From contig CAZMUA010000012.1 in assembly GCA_964569695.1 (NCBI GenBank), positions 37,579 through 101,578 of the forward strand: a stretch of 64,000 nt of DNA, in the 5' to 3' direction. Below are positions 42,831-51,261 of this stretch, in pieces; positions within the stretch are counted from its first letter, which is position 1; each line of letters starts with the position of its first letter. Under the pieces are notes generated by a model, which was not told the DNA's origin, searched no databases, and saw only the letters and a program-made list of their open reading frames with translations. The position numbers were made by a program, and so were the translations under genes. The stretch is from UBA8106 sp964569695. GTDB taxonomy: Bacteria > Acidobacteriota > Vicinamibacteria > Vicinamibacterales > UBA823.

Positions 42831-45800
42831 TCAGGGGAGAGTTCGAAGGTAATGCCGAGCCCATAATTGGGATGTATCAAGATCTACAGCACTCCCGAGA
42901 CTCGCTGCCGCCGCCTCAGATAAACCGAGGGCCGACTGGGCAAACCCGAGTATTGAGAGGTCTCTTGCGCGAAGGGCTGACTCGGAAAGGCGTCTCCCAA
43001 ATTTTGCAAAAAAGTCTAAATCCTCTTCCGTACGAGCAAGTCGAACTTCAACGATAGCTGTTATTGCCTCAAGCGCTTGTCGAGCCTGATCGACCTCACC
43101 CAACTGCTTGAGTGCTAGAGATTGGTAGATCTGTGTGTCCAACCATCGGCCCGTCCCCGATTGATCTGCGGCTCGTCTAAAATACTTAGCAGCTTCATCA
43201 TTCGCACCTAGCGCCTGATGCGCAAGCCCCGTAAAGTACGCCACCTGTGGCGCACGGCGGTCGTTGCTCGGACGTGCAACCGATAAATTTTCTGGATACT
43301 CGGAAGCTTGGTTAAAGTCTTCTAGCGCTTCCTTAAATTGACTATTTGTTAACCTAACCAATCCTCTCAAGAGATGCGCATCCACAAACACACTGTGAAC
43401 TCGCCCTCCCCCTTCAGCTACAAAGAACTGGTTCGTCTCCAGCATCTCAATAGCCATACCGTATTCGCCAGCCAATACCTGAACAATTAGAGCCCGTAGC
43501 AGACTGTCACTTCGCTGCTTAAGGATTTCCAGATTCTCTGAAACCATGTCAAGCCGTTTGATAATCGGCGTATTAGCTGCCTCGTATAATTCATCGAGTT
43601 CAACATAGAGGCGTGTGTCATCATTTCTATCCAATGCAATCGCCTGCTCATAGCTCTCGATCGCCGCATCGACATCTCCACGCATCTGATAATAAGCCCA
43701 GCCAAGATTTCGATGAACGGTCGAAAAGTCCTTGAAGAGCGACCGTGATTGCTCCCAGTGGATAATCGCCCGGTCAGGTTGGATCTCGTACAATAAGTTT
43801 CCCAAATAATAATGTGCCCGCTCGTCGTCGTCTTGAAAAAGAAGTGCCTGTTCCAACACGTCAATGCTCTCCAAGCGGAATGGAAACCCGTAATCGGTTG
43901 GCATCGTGGCAGCCCGTGTGTAGGCGAGCCTCGCCTTTTCCACATCGCCGGATTGTGCGTGGAAGTAACCAAGGTAGTAATGGACTAACGGATAGGTGCT
44001 AGCAAAAGGTACTTCCGCAGCAATCAGTCGCTCCAAAACATTAATCGCTTCTTCCCAAAGTGCTGTGTTGCCATAGTCGCTGGCAAGTTCAAGGTAAGTC
44101 TCCGCGTCGTCCCTCAAAGTGGAACTTAGCCTTGCATCAAGAACAGTTACGTCTACGCCGACAGCTTGAAGTATCAAAAAATGCTCATTGAGCGCCAGAG
44201 CATCCATCGGGTCGACGGCCAACGTCCTTAACACTGTAGCAGTTGCTTCGTCTAGGCGATTGAGTTTGCGGAGAATAGCTGTTTTGAGACCGAGCGATTT
44301 CGTGTCATGGCTGTTAGTAGATAAAGACTGGTTAATCTCATTCAGTGCGCGTTTCCAGGCACCTTCACGCATCGAGAGCTCAGCTAATTGATAAAATGCT
44401 GCTGAGTGAAACGCTGCATCCCAAGAGGCACGGTAAAATTGCTCGTACGCCTCATTGAATCGCCTCTGCCCACGCAAAGCCAGTCCAAGCTGGTACTCTG
44501 CCTCCGTATCACCAGCTCTGACATAACCAGCTGTTAAGCGTTCCAGCGCCGTGCGTAGATGACGCTCGGCATCCTTAAACAATCCTCGCTTGTTCAGATT
44601 TGCACCAACAATGGTATTGACTCGGACATCACCAGAATCACGTCGGAGAGCTTCCTCGTAGTACGGCTCTGGCGGCACAAGAGGGCTGTGCATCTGCTGC
44701 AGGCGAAACCCCGTCAGGTATAGTTCATCGACTGTACCGATTTGCTCTGGTGACCTTGGTGGCTCAGCTGGTTTAGGCAGCTCCGGAGTTGAAACAGGGC
44801 CTCGAGGACTGTCACTAATCAATACCAACCCTGCCGCATCAAAAAGAGTGATTGTTAAATCCGTAACTGTCGTATTAGCCGGTAATTCAATGCTAGCGGT
44901 AAACGGATCGCCAGGTCCGATCGAGAGTTCCTGATCGAGTAACACCTTGTCCCCGCTAACAAGCACGACCCGAGCTTCGCTATGGTAGGCGGTCGAGTTA
45001 AATCCAAACCATGCTACATCGTCGGTAACTTTCAGATTGACCGCAGCCTGAAGATTCGCTTGGGTAAAACCTTCGATACCGCGGACAGGGTACCAATAGT
45101 GAGTAACGGATTTTACCTCTCGCGATTTGATCCAGCTGTAATCAGGCTGATTATCAGAGAATCCTCCAACCATTAATTCGGCGTAAGGGCCATCTTCATC
45201 CGTTAGAATCCGATCCCATAAACTTCCCCGGTCCCCGGGACCCCACTCCCAAAGTTTCGTGCCAGGCATAACGTGATGGTCACCAACGTGGACAACGCCC
45301 GCGTTCTCACCGTGGTCATATCCGCCCGAGAAGTCTTCAGCTAGATTCCAAGCAAAAAACGAGATCGGCTCAGGATGATTCGGCCACCGACTGAGATCAA
45401 CCCCTTCATAATCGATGCCTTGATAAGCACTGAGTCCAATAGGCCAGTGGATAAAATCATTCTTCGAGTGATAGGTCGCCATTTGCACACTAGGCGGAAA
45501 CAACACTTCGTAATCATCATCAGCGTGGACCGCTACGTTCGCCCAGTAAAGAATTGAATGAGCCTGAGAAGTCCGGTTAAAAAACTTAACTGTTGTTTCG
45601 ATGTACGAACGGTCCGGATACAGGGTCAATCCGATAATCCAGCGCATCCGATGGCGCCGTTCGGTTTCTCCAATCCAAACCGTCTTGCTGCCGTCAGCAT
45701 TGTCCTGAAGAGCATAGTCGACTGGCATGAAGGTAGTATTGCGATGATGATGAAACACGCACCACTCTATTCCACCAGAAATCCAAGCGCCCAACATGCC

Positions 45801-46265
45801 AATGAGCGCGGGTTTAATAACATTTTGTCTATAAAAGAAATCATAACCATTGGTTTTGTCAGTGGCCGTGAACAATCGGCCACCTAGTTCAGGTAACACG
45901 ACCAGTGAAAGGTAATCGTTTTCAAGATGCAGAGCCCGATACGTCTTGTCCTCACGAATCCGCGTTACCTTGTCTTGAAATGGGTAAGGGTAAATCTTCT
46001 TCTTGGCTCCTTGATACACTTCATTCCTGAAAAACATCGGATTTGTATCTGGGGGATCCACACGATAAGTCGGCAATGTGAGTTGCTCCTCCCAGACCTT
46101 TACGACTCCAGATTCCGCAAGTGATGTTTCCTGCACTGAGGCCGCTTTCAACGCTTCTTCAGTAAAACCGAGCCAACTCATTACTAGTACACCAGCGAGT
46201 AACAAGCGCGGATACCTCAGTCGACTCAATTCGCTAGACGTAATTCGATTGTCTGGCTTATACAC
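42831..46265 (-). CDS. DUF5107-TPR large secreted protein
   Basis: 1144 residues. A signal peptide (about 18-38, LLLAGVLVMSWLGF) is followed by a DUF5107 domain (about 70-400; NDYLSLVVLPELGGRLFTATD, ALIGMLGAWISGGIEW, TFMPVDYALQDNADGS) and, after a short beta region, a long array of TPR units (about 550-1140; for example VHYYLGYFHAQSGDVEKAR and VHRNLGWAYYQMRGDVDAA). DUF5107 plus TPR is a known but uncharacterised architecture in Bacteroidetes-type and Acidobacteria genomes. The start is GTG, with AGGTGAAG upstream. It reads left and is followed by the smaller DUF5107 gene 11 bases on. Confidence 0.85.
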   Translation of the reverse strand: MYKPDNRITSSELSRLRYPRLLLAGVLVMSWLGFTEEALKAASVQETSLAESGVVKVWEEQLTLPTYRVDPPDTNPMFFRNEVYQGAKKKIYPYPFQDKVTRIREDKTYRALHLENDYLSLVVLPELGGRLFTATDKTNGYDFFYRQNVIKPALIGMLGAWISGGIEWCVFHHHRNTTFMPVDYALQDNADGSKTVWIGETERRHRMRWIIGLTLYPDRSYIETTVKFFNRTSQAHSILYWANVAVHADDDYEVLFPPSVQMATYHSKNDFIHWPIGLSAYQGIDYEGVDLSRWPNHPEPISFFAWNLAEDFSGGYDHGENAGVVHVGDHHVMPGTKLWEWGPGDRGSLWDRILTDEDGPYAELMVGGFSDNQPDYSWIKSREVKSVTHYWYPVRGIEGFTQANLQAAVNLKVTDDVAWFGFNSTAYHSEARVVLVSGDKVLLDQELSIGPGDPFTASIELPANTTVTDLTITLFDAAGLVLISDSPRGPVSTPELPKPAEPPRSPEQIGTVDELYLTGFRLQQMHSPLVPPEPYYEEALRRDSGDVRVNTIVGANLNKRGLFKDAERHLRTALERLTAGYVRAGDTEAEYQLGLALRGQRRFNEAYEQFYRASWDAAFHSAAFYQLAELSMREGAWKRALNEINQSLSTNSHDTKSLGLKTAILRKLNRLDEATATVLRTLAVDPMDALALNEHFLILQAVGVDVTVLDARLSSTLRDDAETYLELASDYGNTALWEEAINVLERLIAAEVPFASTYPLVHYYLGYFHAQSGDVEKARLAYTRAATMPTDYGFPFRLESIDVLEQALLFQDDDERAHYYLGNLLYEIQPDRAIIHWEQSRSLFKDFSTVHRNLGWAYYQMRGDVDAAIESYEQAIALDRNDDTRLYVELDELYEAANTPIIKRLDMVSENLEILKQRSDSLLRALIVQVLAGEYGMAIEMLETNQFFVAEGGGRVHSVFVDAHLLRGLVRLTNSQFKEALEDFNQASEYPENLSVARPSNDRRAPQVAYFTGLAHQALGANDEAAKYFRRAADQSGTGRWLDTQIYQSLALKQLGEVDQARQALEAITAIVEVRLARTEEDLDFFAKFGRRLSESALRARDLSILGFAQSALGLSEAAAASLGSAVDLDTSQLWARHYLRTLP

Positions 46266-46346
46266 TCTTCACCTCACCACTCATCTTCTCTTGTTGATAA
46301 ACCGTAAGGATTATAGGTCAAACACTGCAACACACATGTCGAAGTC

Positions 46347-47156
46347 TTAGACCACTCGGTCGGAATGCGAATAAACATTGTAACTGTCATCGCGAACAAA
46401 CCCGATCAGCGTGATACCAGACTCTTGAGCTAGTTGGATTGCCAATGTCGATGGAGCCGAGACGGCTGCGATGATAGAAATACGAGCCAATAACGCTTTC
46501 TGCACGATTTCAAATGATGTCCTACCGCTCACCATTAAAGCGAAGGTTGCAAGTGGCAGTCGTTCGGTCAGCAGCATGTGACCCACGACTTTATCGACAG
46601 CGTTGTGACGACCCACGTCCTCCGCTACATCAACGAGTTCACCAGACGCTTTAAAAAGCCCGGCGGCATGCATGCCACCAGTCCGCTCAAATGCTTCTTG
46701 GGTTTGGCGCAGCCGGAAAGGCCATTGAAGGACTGCGGTGCCCTCCACGCTCCAAGTCTCATCAATTTTTGGCACTTCAGCCTGCAGTGAATCCAAACTG
46801 ACACGGCCACAAAGACCACATGACGAATTGGTTACAACTTGGCGCCGCTCCTCAATCCGAGATACTGGGAACTCCCCTTGCAACGTTACATCGACGATGT
46901 TCTTTAAGTTGGGTGTGTCTGGATCCGTACAGTGACGGATCAAGCTAATCTCATCTAAGCCATGAACAATCTGCTCCGATAAAAGAAAACCCGCTACGAG
47001 ATCGTGATCGCGCCCAGGAGTTCGCATAATAACAGCGAACGGTTTACCAAAAATTCTGATCTCCATCGGCTCTTCGGTCGCAGCGTAATCACGACGGGCA
47101 TCGCGAACACCATTTCGAACACGAGTTACCTCAACCGGACGTGATGTCGTGAGCAT
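46347..47156 (-). CDS. fdhD: Formate dehydrogenase accessory sulfurtransferase FdhD
   Basis: 269 residues. It transfers sulfur from a cysteine desulfurase to the molybdenum bis-pyranopterin cofactor. The CxxC needed for this is Cys113-Cys116 in SSCGLCGR, and the GFLLSEQIVHGLDEI, GGMHAAGLF, and DVGRHNAVDKVVG segments are diagnostic. No formate dehydrogenase lies in the window. The nearest Mo-bisPGD-type protein is the molybdopterin subunit at 53275-55479. It is the last of a unit with the Rid protein and YjbQ, 21 bases after yjbQ. Confidence 0.93.
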   Translation of the reverse strand: MLTTSRPVEVTRVRNGVRDARRDYAATEEPMEIRIFGKPFAVIMRTPGRDHDLVAGFLLSEQIVHGLDEISLIRHCTDPDTPNLKNIVDVTLQGEFPVSRIEERRQVVTNSSCGLCGRVSLDSLQAEVPKIDETWSVEGTAVLQWPFRLRQTQEAFERTGGMHAAGLFKASGELVDVAEDVGRHNAVDKVVGHMLLTERLPLATFALMVSGRTSFEIVQKALLARISIIAAVSAPSTLAIQLAQESGITLIGFVRDDSYNVYSHSDRVV

Positions 47157-47177
47157 GATGGACCAGCCGCTATTAAT

Positions 47178-47594
47178 TCAATCTCCAATAAGCTGAATGA
47201 CAACCTCGCGATTACGTGGCCGCGTATCGCACTCCACGAGTGTAACCTGCTGCCAAGTTCCTAAGGTCAACGATCGATCAGTGAACGGAATTGTGACTGA
47301 CGGACCAAGAAGTGCCGCTCGGACGTGACTAGACCCGTTGTCATCCCCCCAACGAAGATGGTGTAAGTATTCGCCCATCCGAGGAGCCAGACGCTCGCAA
47401 GTTTCATTGAGATCACGGACAACACCAGATTCAAATTCCAGAGTCGTTATCCCGGCAGTCGATCCCACAACAGAGACCGTCGCGATACCATTAGCCAAAC
47501 TAGAGTCGGCTAAAGCCGCCGTTAGGACGGATGTGAGGTCGTGCGCATCTCCCTGACCAGAGGTCTCAAGGGAATGCCGAACCGTGACCACCAT
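47178..47594 (-). CDS. yjbQ: YjbQ family protein (secondary thiamine-phosphate synthase-like)
   Basis: About 138 residues. The YjbQ/UPF0047 fold is shown by TLEFESGVVRDLNE, HHLRWGDDNGSSHVRAALLGPSV (family-sense, split) and TLGTWQQVTLVECDTRPR. Some members have weak thiamine-phosphate synthase activity; others are uncharacterised. The ATG at 47594 is used (AGGCGG eight bases upstream), although a GTG at 47603 is possible. It lies between the Rid and fdhD genes in one transcription unit. Confidence 0.9.
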   Translation of the reverse strand: MVVTVRHSLETSGQGDAHDLTSVLTAALADSSLANGIATVSVVGSTAGITTLEFESGVVRDLNETCERLAPRMGEYLHHLRWGDDNGSSHVRAALLGPSVTIPFTDRSLTLGTWQQVTLVECDTRPRNREVVIQLIGD

Positions 47595-47606
47595 GAACCT
47601 CACCGC

Positions 47607-48791
47607 CTATCTAACTGCGGTGAACATAATTTCTACCCGTCCATCACTGCTCACGAGACCCGTGCCCACTGCTGCGCGTGCCGGAAAGTCCTTCCCGATT
47701 GCATCAACGTAGGCTACGTTCATCTCGCCCCACTCGCTCATGTCAGTCAGGTAGACGATGCCATCAACGAGATGCTCAAAGCCAAATCCGGCAGCATCGA
47801 GGGTACGCCCTATGGTAGCCATTGTTTCTCGCGTTTGAGCCTGAGTGTCAGTCCGAGTCTCATCGTTCACACCAAGCATCCCAGACAAGTAGAGTCGGTT
47901 CCCAACTCGAACAGCGTGACTAAGAATCGGACTCACCCGACCAGGAGTGCCATCGGGGTTCGGGCGAACGATCCGCTCTCTTTCTCCCTTGACCGCAACG
48001 AGCGTGATTCCAAGGGGACTAGATCCAGGTCCATGCGCTAGGACAGTAGCTCGAGCTGGGGGAAAATCTGGCCATTGTTCTCGGTACGTCGCATTCATGT
48101 CCGCAAACATGTCGAAGTCACCAAGAAAAACACGAGAACTCACCACGTTGGCTAGCGACATGTCTGCTTCAGCCAACAATTGGCGAGCAGCTTCGAAGAT
48201 TGCTTCTGTTTCGGCCTGAATCCCACCCTCTACATTCGAGTTGTCCCGATAGTTTCTGCCGACCAAGTGCGCCAAGAATAACGTGTCCCCTGACTTAATT
48301 GCATAACTGTACGGATTAACGTTTTCTGCCCAGTCATCTGGTTTAATGATCGTGCGTTCTGCACCAGGTTTAATCGCGACCATAGACACCTCCAGGAGCG
48401 CATCGGGTGTCACAAAGTCTGCCTGAATAGTTGAGCGTGTTGGCGGCTCAGTCGGCCAGTACTCTCGAAAAACCTCATTCATCGCCTGAAAATCACTGGT
48501 GTCCTTCAAATAAACTGTTACGGCGGCAACCCGGTCGAACCCTGCACCAGCTTGTTCAAGCACCTGACCTAATCGCTCAAAGACTGCATGTGCCTGCTCT
48601 GTGAAGTTTCCCTCTCTCGACAGGGAACCAGACAGGTAGATGAAGTCCCCAGCGACCACAGCGGGACTGAACGGCATAGTCGAGGCCGGGTCGCGTCCGA
48701 TGATCTGCTTGCCTCCGGATTGCGCGCCCGCCATCTGTATATTCAGAATACCGATACAAATACCAACAGCTGCGAGTGTCGTAATTCGCAT
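47607..48791 (-). CDS. Exported protein with three tandem Rid (YjgF/UK114) domains
   Basis: About 394 residues. After a signal peptide (about 1-23, ITTLAAVGICIGILNIQMAGA) there are three consecutive Rid domains (about 30-140, 150-262 and 278-392). Each retains the conserved arginine in its last part (PTRSTIQAD, PPARATVLA and FPARAAVGTG), the residue that binds the imine/enamine substrate in RidA. Canonical RidA is a cytoplasmic single-domain trimer that hydrolyses 2-aminoacrylate; a secreted three-in-one chain could form an intramolecular trimer. The ATG at 48791 has GAGGA six bases upstream. It lies downstream of the amidase. Confidence 0.88.
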   Translation of the reverse strand: MRITTLAAVGICIGILNIQMAGAQSGGKQIIGRDPASTMPFSPAVVAGDFIYLSGSLSREGNFTEQAHAVFERLGQVLEQAGAGFDRVAAVTVYLKDTSDFQAMNEVFREYWPTEPPTRSTIQADFVTPDALLEVSMVAIKPGAERTIIKPDDWAENVNPYSYAIKSGDTLFLAHLVGRNYRDNSNVEGGIQAETEAIFEAARQLLAEADMSLANVVSSRVFLGDFDMFADMNATYREQWPDFPPARATVLAHGPGSSPLGITLVAVKGERERIVRPNPDGTPGRVSPILSHAVRVGNRLYLSGMLGVNDETRTDTQAQTRETMATIGRTLDAAGFGFEHLVDGIVYLTDMSEWGEMNVAYVDAIGKDFPARAAVGTGLVSSDGRVEIMFTAVR

Positions 48792-48824
48792 GAATGGTCC
48801 TCTCAAAAAAAACATTAAATCGTA

Positions 48825-48850
48825 GTGTCTAGATGCACAATTTTAGACAC
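48825..48850. repeat. Inverted repeat between the amidase and Rid genes
   Basis: GTGTCTA (48825-48831) and TAGACAC (48844-48850) form a perfect 7-bp stem with a 12-base loop in the intergenic region. In the leftward transcript it lies just upstream of the Rid start. The T-run of the Rid start region is 13 bases away, so it is not a standard terminator; an operator or RNA structure is possible. Confidence 0.35.
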
Positions 48851-48915
48851 CTTATCACTATTAACAAAATCTTTCGCAACTACCTAATTATCGGACCGAG
48901 GTCAGAGCAGTCACA

Positions 48916-50652
48916 CTAAAGCGTTGGATGTTGCGTATGCCACGGCGTCGCTCGTTCAAACGCCAATGCTGCACGCAAAATTGTGGCTTCTTCGAATAAC
49001 CGTCCAGTTATCATGAGTGATACTGGCATCTCATCAGCAAATCCAGCCTTGACAGCAATGGCTGGGTGACCCGTGAGGTTAGTAATGCCTAAACTGTTAC
49101 TCCGCGATGGTGAAATAAAGACATCGTACTCGGACATTAAGTCATTCATTCGCCGCATCAACAATGTACGAGCGCGCTGCGCGCGAATATACTCAACTGC
49201 TGGGATAAAACGTGCGGTTCGGAACGTGTTGGGCCAAGCATTCGTTTCTTGAGATGTGAGGCGATCGATCCCACGGCTACGGGTGAGATCATCAAACGCG
49301 GCGGCGGCTTCCGCAGTTAGGATAAAACTAATCGCATTTGTTGGAAAGTCGGGCATCTCGACAGGATCGAGTATGGCACCAGCACCGCGTAACGATTCAA
49401 GGGCTGCCGCTAAGGCAGGCTGCTGAACCGCCCACCGTTGTCGACGCTCCTCTGACGCGTTGGCTGGTGGTTCTTCAAACTCCCGTTGGATATAACCGAT
49501 CCGTAGATCGGCTAATTGGCCGTCCGGGCTCCAGTCGAAGGGCGCATCAATCACCGAGTTATCTCGTCCATCTGATCCATAAATCTCATTAAAAACAAGC
49601 GCACAATCTTCAACGGAGCGACACATAGGCCCTATCTTATCCATAGTCCAACTAAGAGCCATCGCACCGTATCGGCTCACGCGACCGTACGTCGGTCTCA
49701 GCCCAGTCACACCACACGCTGCCGACGGTGAAATTATCGACCCGCGGGTTTCAGTGCCAATAGAAAATCCAACGAGTCCTGCGGCCGTAGCAGCGCCGGG
49801 GCCAGCTGACGAACCACTTGAACTGCGCTCTAGGTTCCAAGGATTCCGAGTCGATCCGCCAAACCAAACACCGCCTTGAGCGAGCGCACCCATCGAAAGT
49901 TTTGCGACTAGAACAGCACCTGCCTCGTTAAGTCGTTCGACAACTGTTGCATCATGATCAATCACTTGGGTTTCGTAAGGTTTTGCTCCCCAGGTCGTGC
50001 GAATTCCTTTGGTTGCCAGCAAATCCTTCGCACCCCATGGAATTCCATGGAGTGGTCCACGATTTTGTCCATTACGAAGTTCTGCATCGGCACGCGCCGC
50101 CTGGTCCAACGCAAGCTCCTCAGTCAGTGTAACCACACACTTCAAAGAGTCGCCATACCGCTTGAGCCGGCTGAGGTACATCATCGTCAGCTCTGTCGAC
50201 GAAATTCGCTGTTGCCTAATGAGTTCTGCGAGTGTTGTTACTGGCAAAAAAGCCAGCTCTTCCACCGGTGCCCCAACAGGAGGCAGGGTCTGCTTTGAAA
50301 GCGGTACGGTCGCATGCGGTGTGGCAACACCAGTCAACGAATGCCCAGCGAATGGGGCTCGAAACGTGACAGCCGGTTCTGTGTCGGATGGAATCTCCAG
50401 TGCTCGCAGGTCGTCGTAACGCTCCCTGTTCCGATCGAGTCCATTGAGCATCATCATGTGCTCATCGACAGTGAAGTCGAGCCCGACAAGTTCTTCGGCG
50501 GCTGTGATTGCGTCGGTTGCCACCGTCGGTTGTACTGGTGAGTGTGCAGTCACTGGAACAGCCAGCCCGACAGTCATGGCTGCGGGTGCCACGCCCAAAA
50601 AACCGCGACGATCTATTAATCGTTGTTTACCCTTGCCGCTGTTACGTACCAT
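48916..50652 (-). CDS. Tat-exported amidase (amidase signature family)
   Basis: About 578 residues. The twin-arginine signal is IDRRGFLG (about 13-20) followed by a hydrophobic stretch ending near PVTAHS. The amidase-signature core has the catalytic lysine in GIPWGAKDL (Lys209), the Gly/Ser-rich loop SSGSSAGPG and the nucleophile region GTETRGSIISP (Ser305). The usual second Gly of TxxGGS is Arg here. It should hydrolyse an amide outside the cytoplasm; the substrate is unknown. The ATG at 50652 has AGGAG eight bases upstream; a longer start at 50685 lacks one. It is followed by the Rid gene. Confidence 0.9.
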   Translation of the reverse strand: MVRNSGKGKQRLIDRRGFLGVAPAAMTVGLAVPVTAHSPVQPTVATDAITAAEELVGLDFTVDEHMMMLNGLDRNRERYDDLRALEIPSDTEPAVTFRAPFAGHSLTGVATPHATVPLSKQTLPPVGAPVEELAFLPVTTLAELIRQQRISSTELTMMYLSRLKRYGDSLKCVVTLTEELALDQAARADAELRNGQNRGPLHGIPWGAKDLLATKGIRTTWGAKPYETQVIDHDATVVERLNEAGAVLVAKLSMGALAQGGVWFGGSTRNPWNLERSSSGSSAGPGAATAAGLVGFSIGTETRGSIISPSAACGVTGLRPTYGRVSRYGAMALSWTMDKIGPMCRSVEDCALVFNEIYGSDGRDNSVIDAPFDWSPDGQLADLRIGYIQREFEEPPANASEERRQRWAVQQPALAAALESLRGAGAILDPVEMPDFPTNAISFILTAEAAAAFDDLTRSRGIDRLTSQETNAWPNTFRTARFIPAVEYIRAQRARTLLMRRMNDLMSEYDVFISPSRSNSLGITNLTGHPAIAVKAGFADEMPVSLMITGRLFEEATILRAALAFERATPWHTQHPTL

Positions 50653-50694
50653 CGTGCCTGCTCCTCTCGAAATTGGACATCGCATTTCCTATCA

Positions 50695-50708
50695 TGCCGA
50701 TGTCGGCA
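50695..50708. repeat. Perfect inverted repeat upstream of the amidase gene
   Basis: TGCCGA (50695-50700) and TCGGCA (50703-50708) flank the dinucleotide TG, about 43 bases before the amidase start and close to a weak promoter-like TTGGAG/TATATA pair on the minus strand. It may be an operator for the amidase-Rid unit. Confidence 0.3.
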
Positions 50709-50778
50709 CCGATCTACACTTACAGGGTATGACGGTATATAAACGGACTAGCCCTTGCTCCAAAACCCCGGTAACAAA

Positions 50779-51180
50779 TTAGTCACCCTGGAGACTTCGA
50801 ACAAAGATGACGAGGCTCCAGCGCTCATCTTCCGAGAGTTTACGTTCCATACCACGCATAGGTCTCTTGCCTACCGTGATCTTGTAAAAAATTTCACCGT
50901 CGGTCATCCGTTCGCGGGCAGCCTGCGGGGTAAGATCTGGAGGCGCGGGTTTGATACGAGCTGTGGCGGGTCCATCGCCCTGCCCTATTTCGCCGTGACA
51001 CATTAAACAGTTTTTTCTGTAGAGCTCAGCACCTTCTTCGAGTAGATCATCGCTAGATGTCAGCGGATTTTCGACCGCTCTCTCTTCCTCAGGCACGATC
51101 CACGGCTCACGTTCCTGAGTTGCCGTCCCAACTAGTACCCCTGTATATAGGACGGCTACCAGCACTAATAATTTCTTCAT
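50779..51180 (-). CDS. Monoheme cytochrome c, exported
   Basis: 133 residues. A signal peptide (about 1-20, LLVLVAVLYTGVLVG) leads to a class I cytochrome c domain with CLMCH (Cys58, Cys61, His62) and a probable Met axial ligand in the RPMRGME segment (about 106-112). The end, DERWSLVIFVRSL, is typical of this fold. It should carry electrons in the periplasm for the complex encoded just upstream, as ActE does in alternative complex III. The ATG has AGGGAG five bases upstream. It is the last gene of the five, 81 bases after the NrfD-type gene. Confidence 0.9.
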   Translation of the reverse strand: MKKLLVLVAVLYTGVLVGTATQEREPWIVPEEERAVENPLTSSDDLLEEGAELYRKNCLMCHGEIGQGDGPATARIKPAPPDLTPQAARERMTDGEIFYKITVGKRPMRGMERKLSEDERWSLVIFVRSLQGD

Positions 51181-51261
51181 CGATCTCCCTCACTTCTAAA
51201 TTTGCCCCCACTCGAACCAAATCGTGGGAACCGCACCGTTGAGAATCCTAGCATAGTCTTC

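Noticed and set aside
48825..48850. Rho-independent terminator after the amidase
   Set aside because: The stem is short and followed by a T-run only 13 bases later, so it does not fit.
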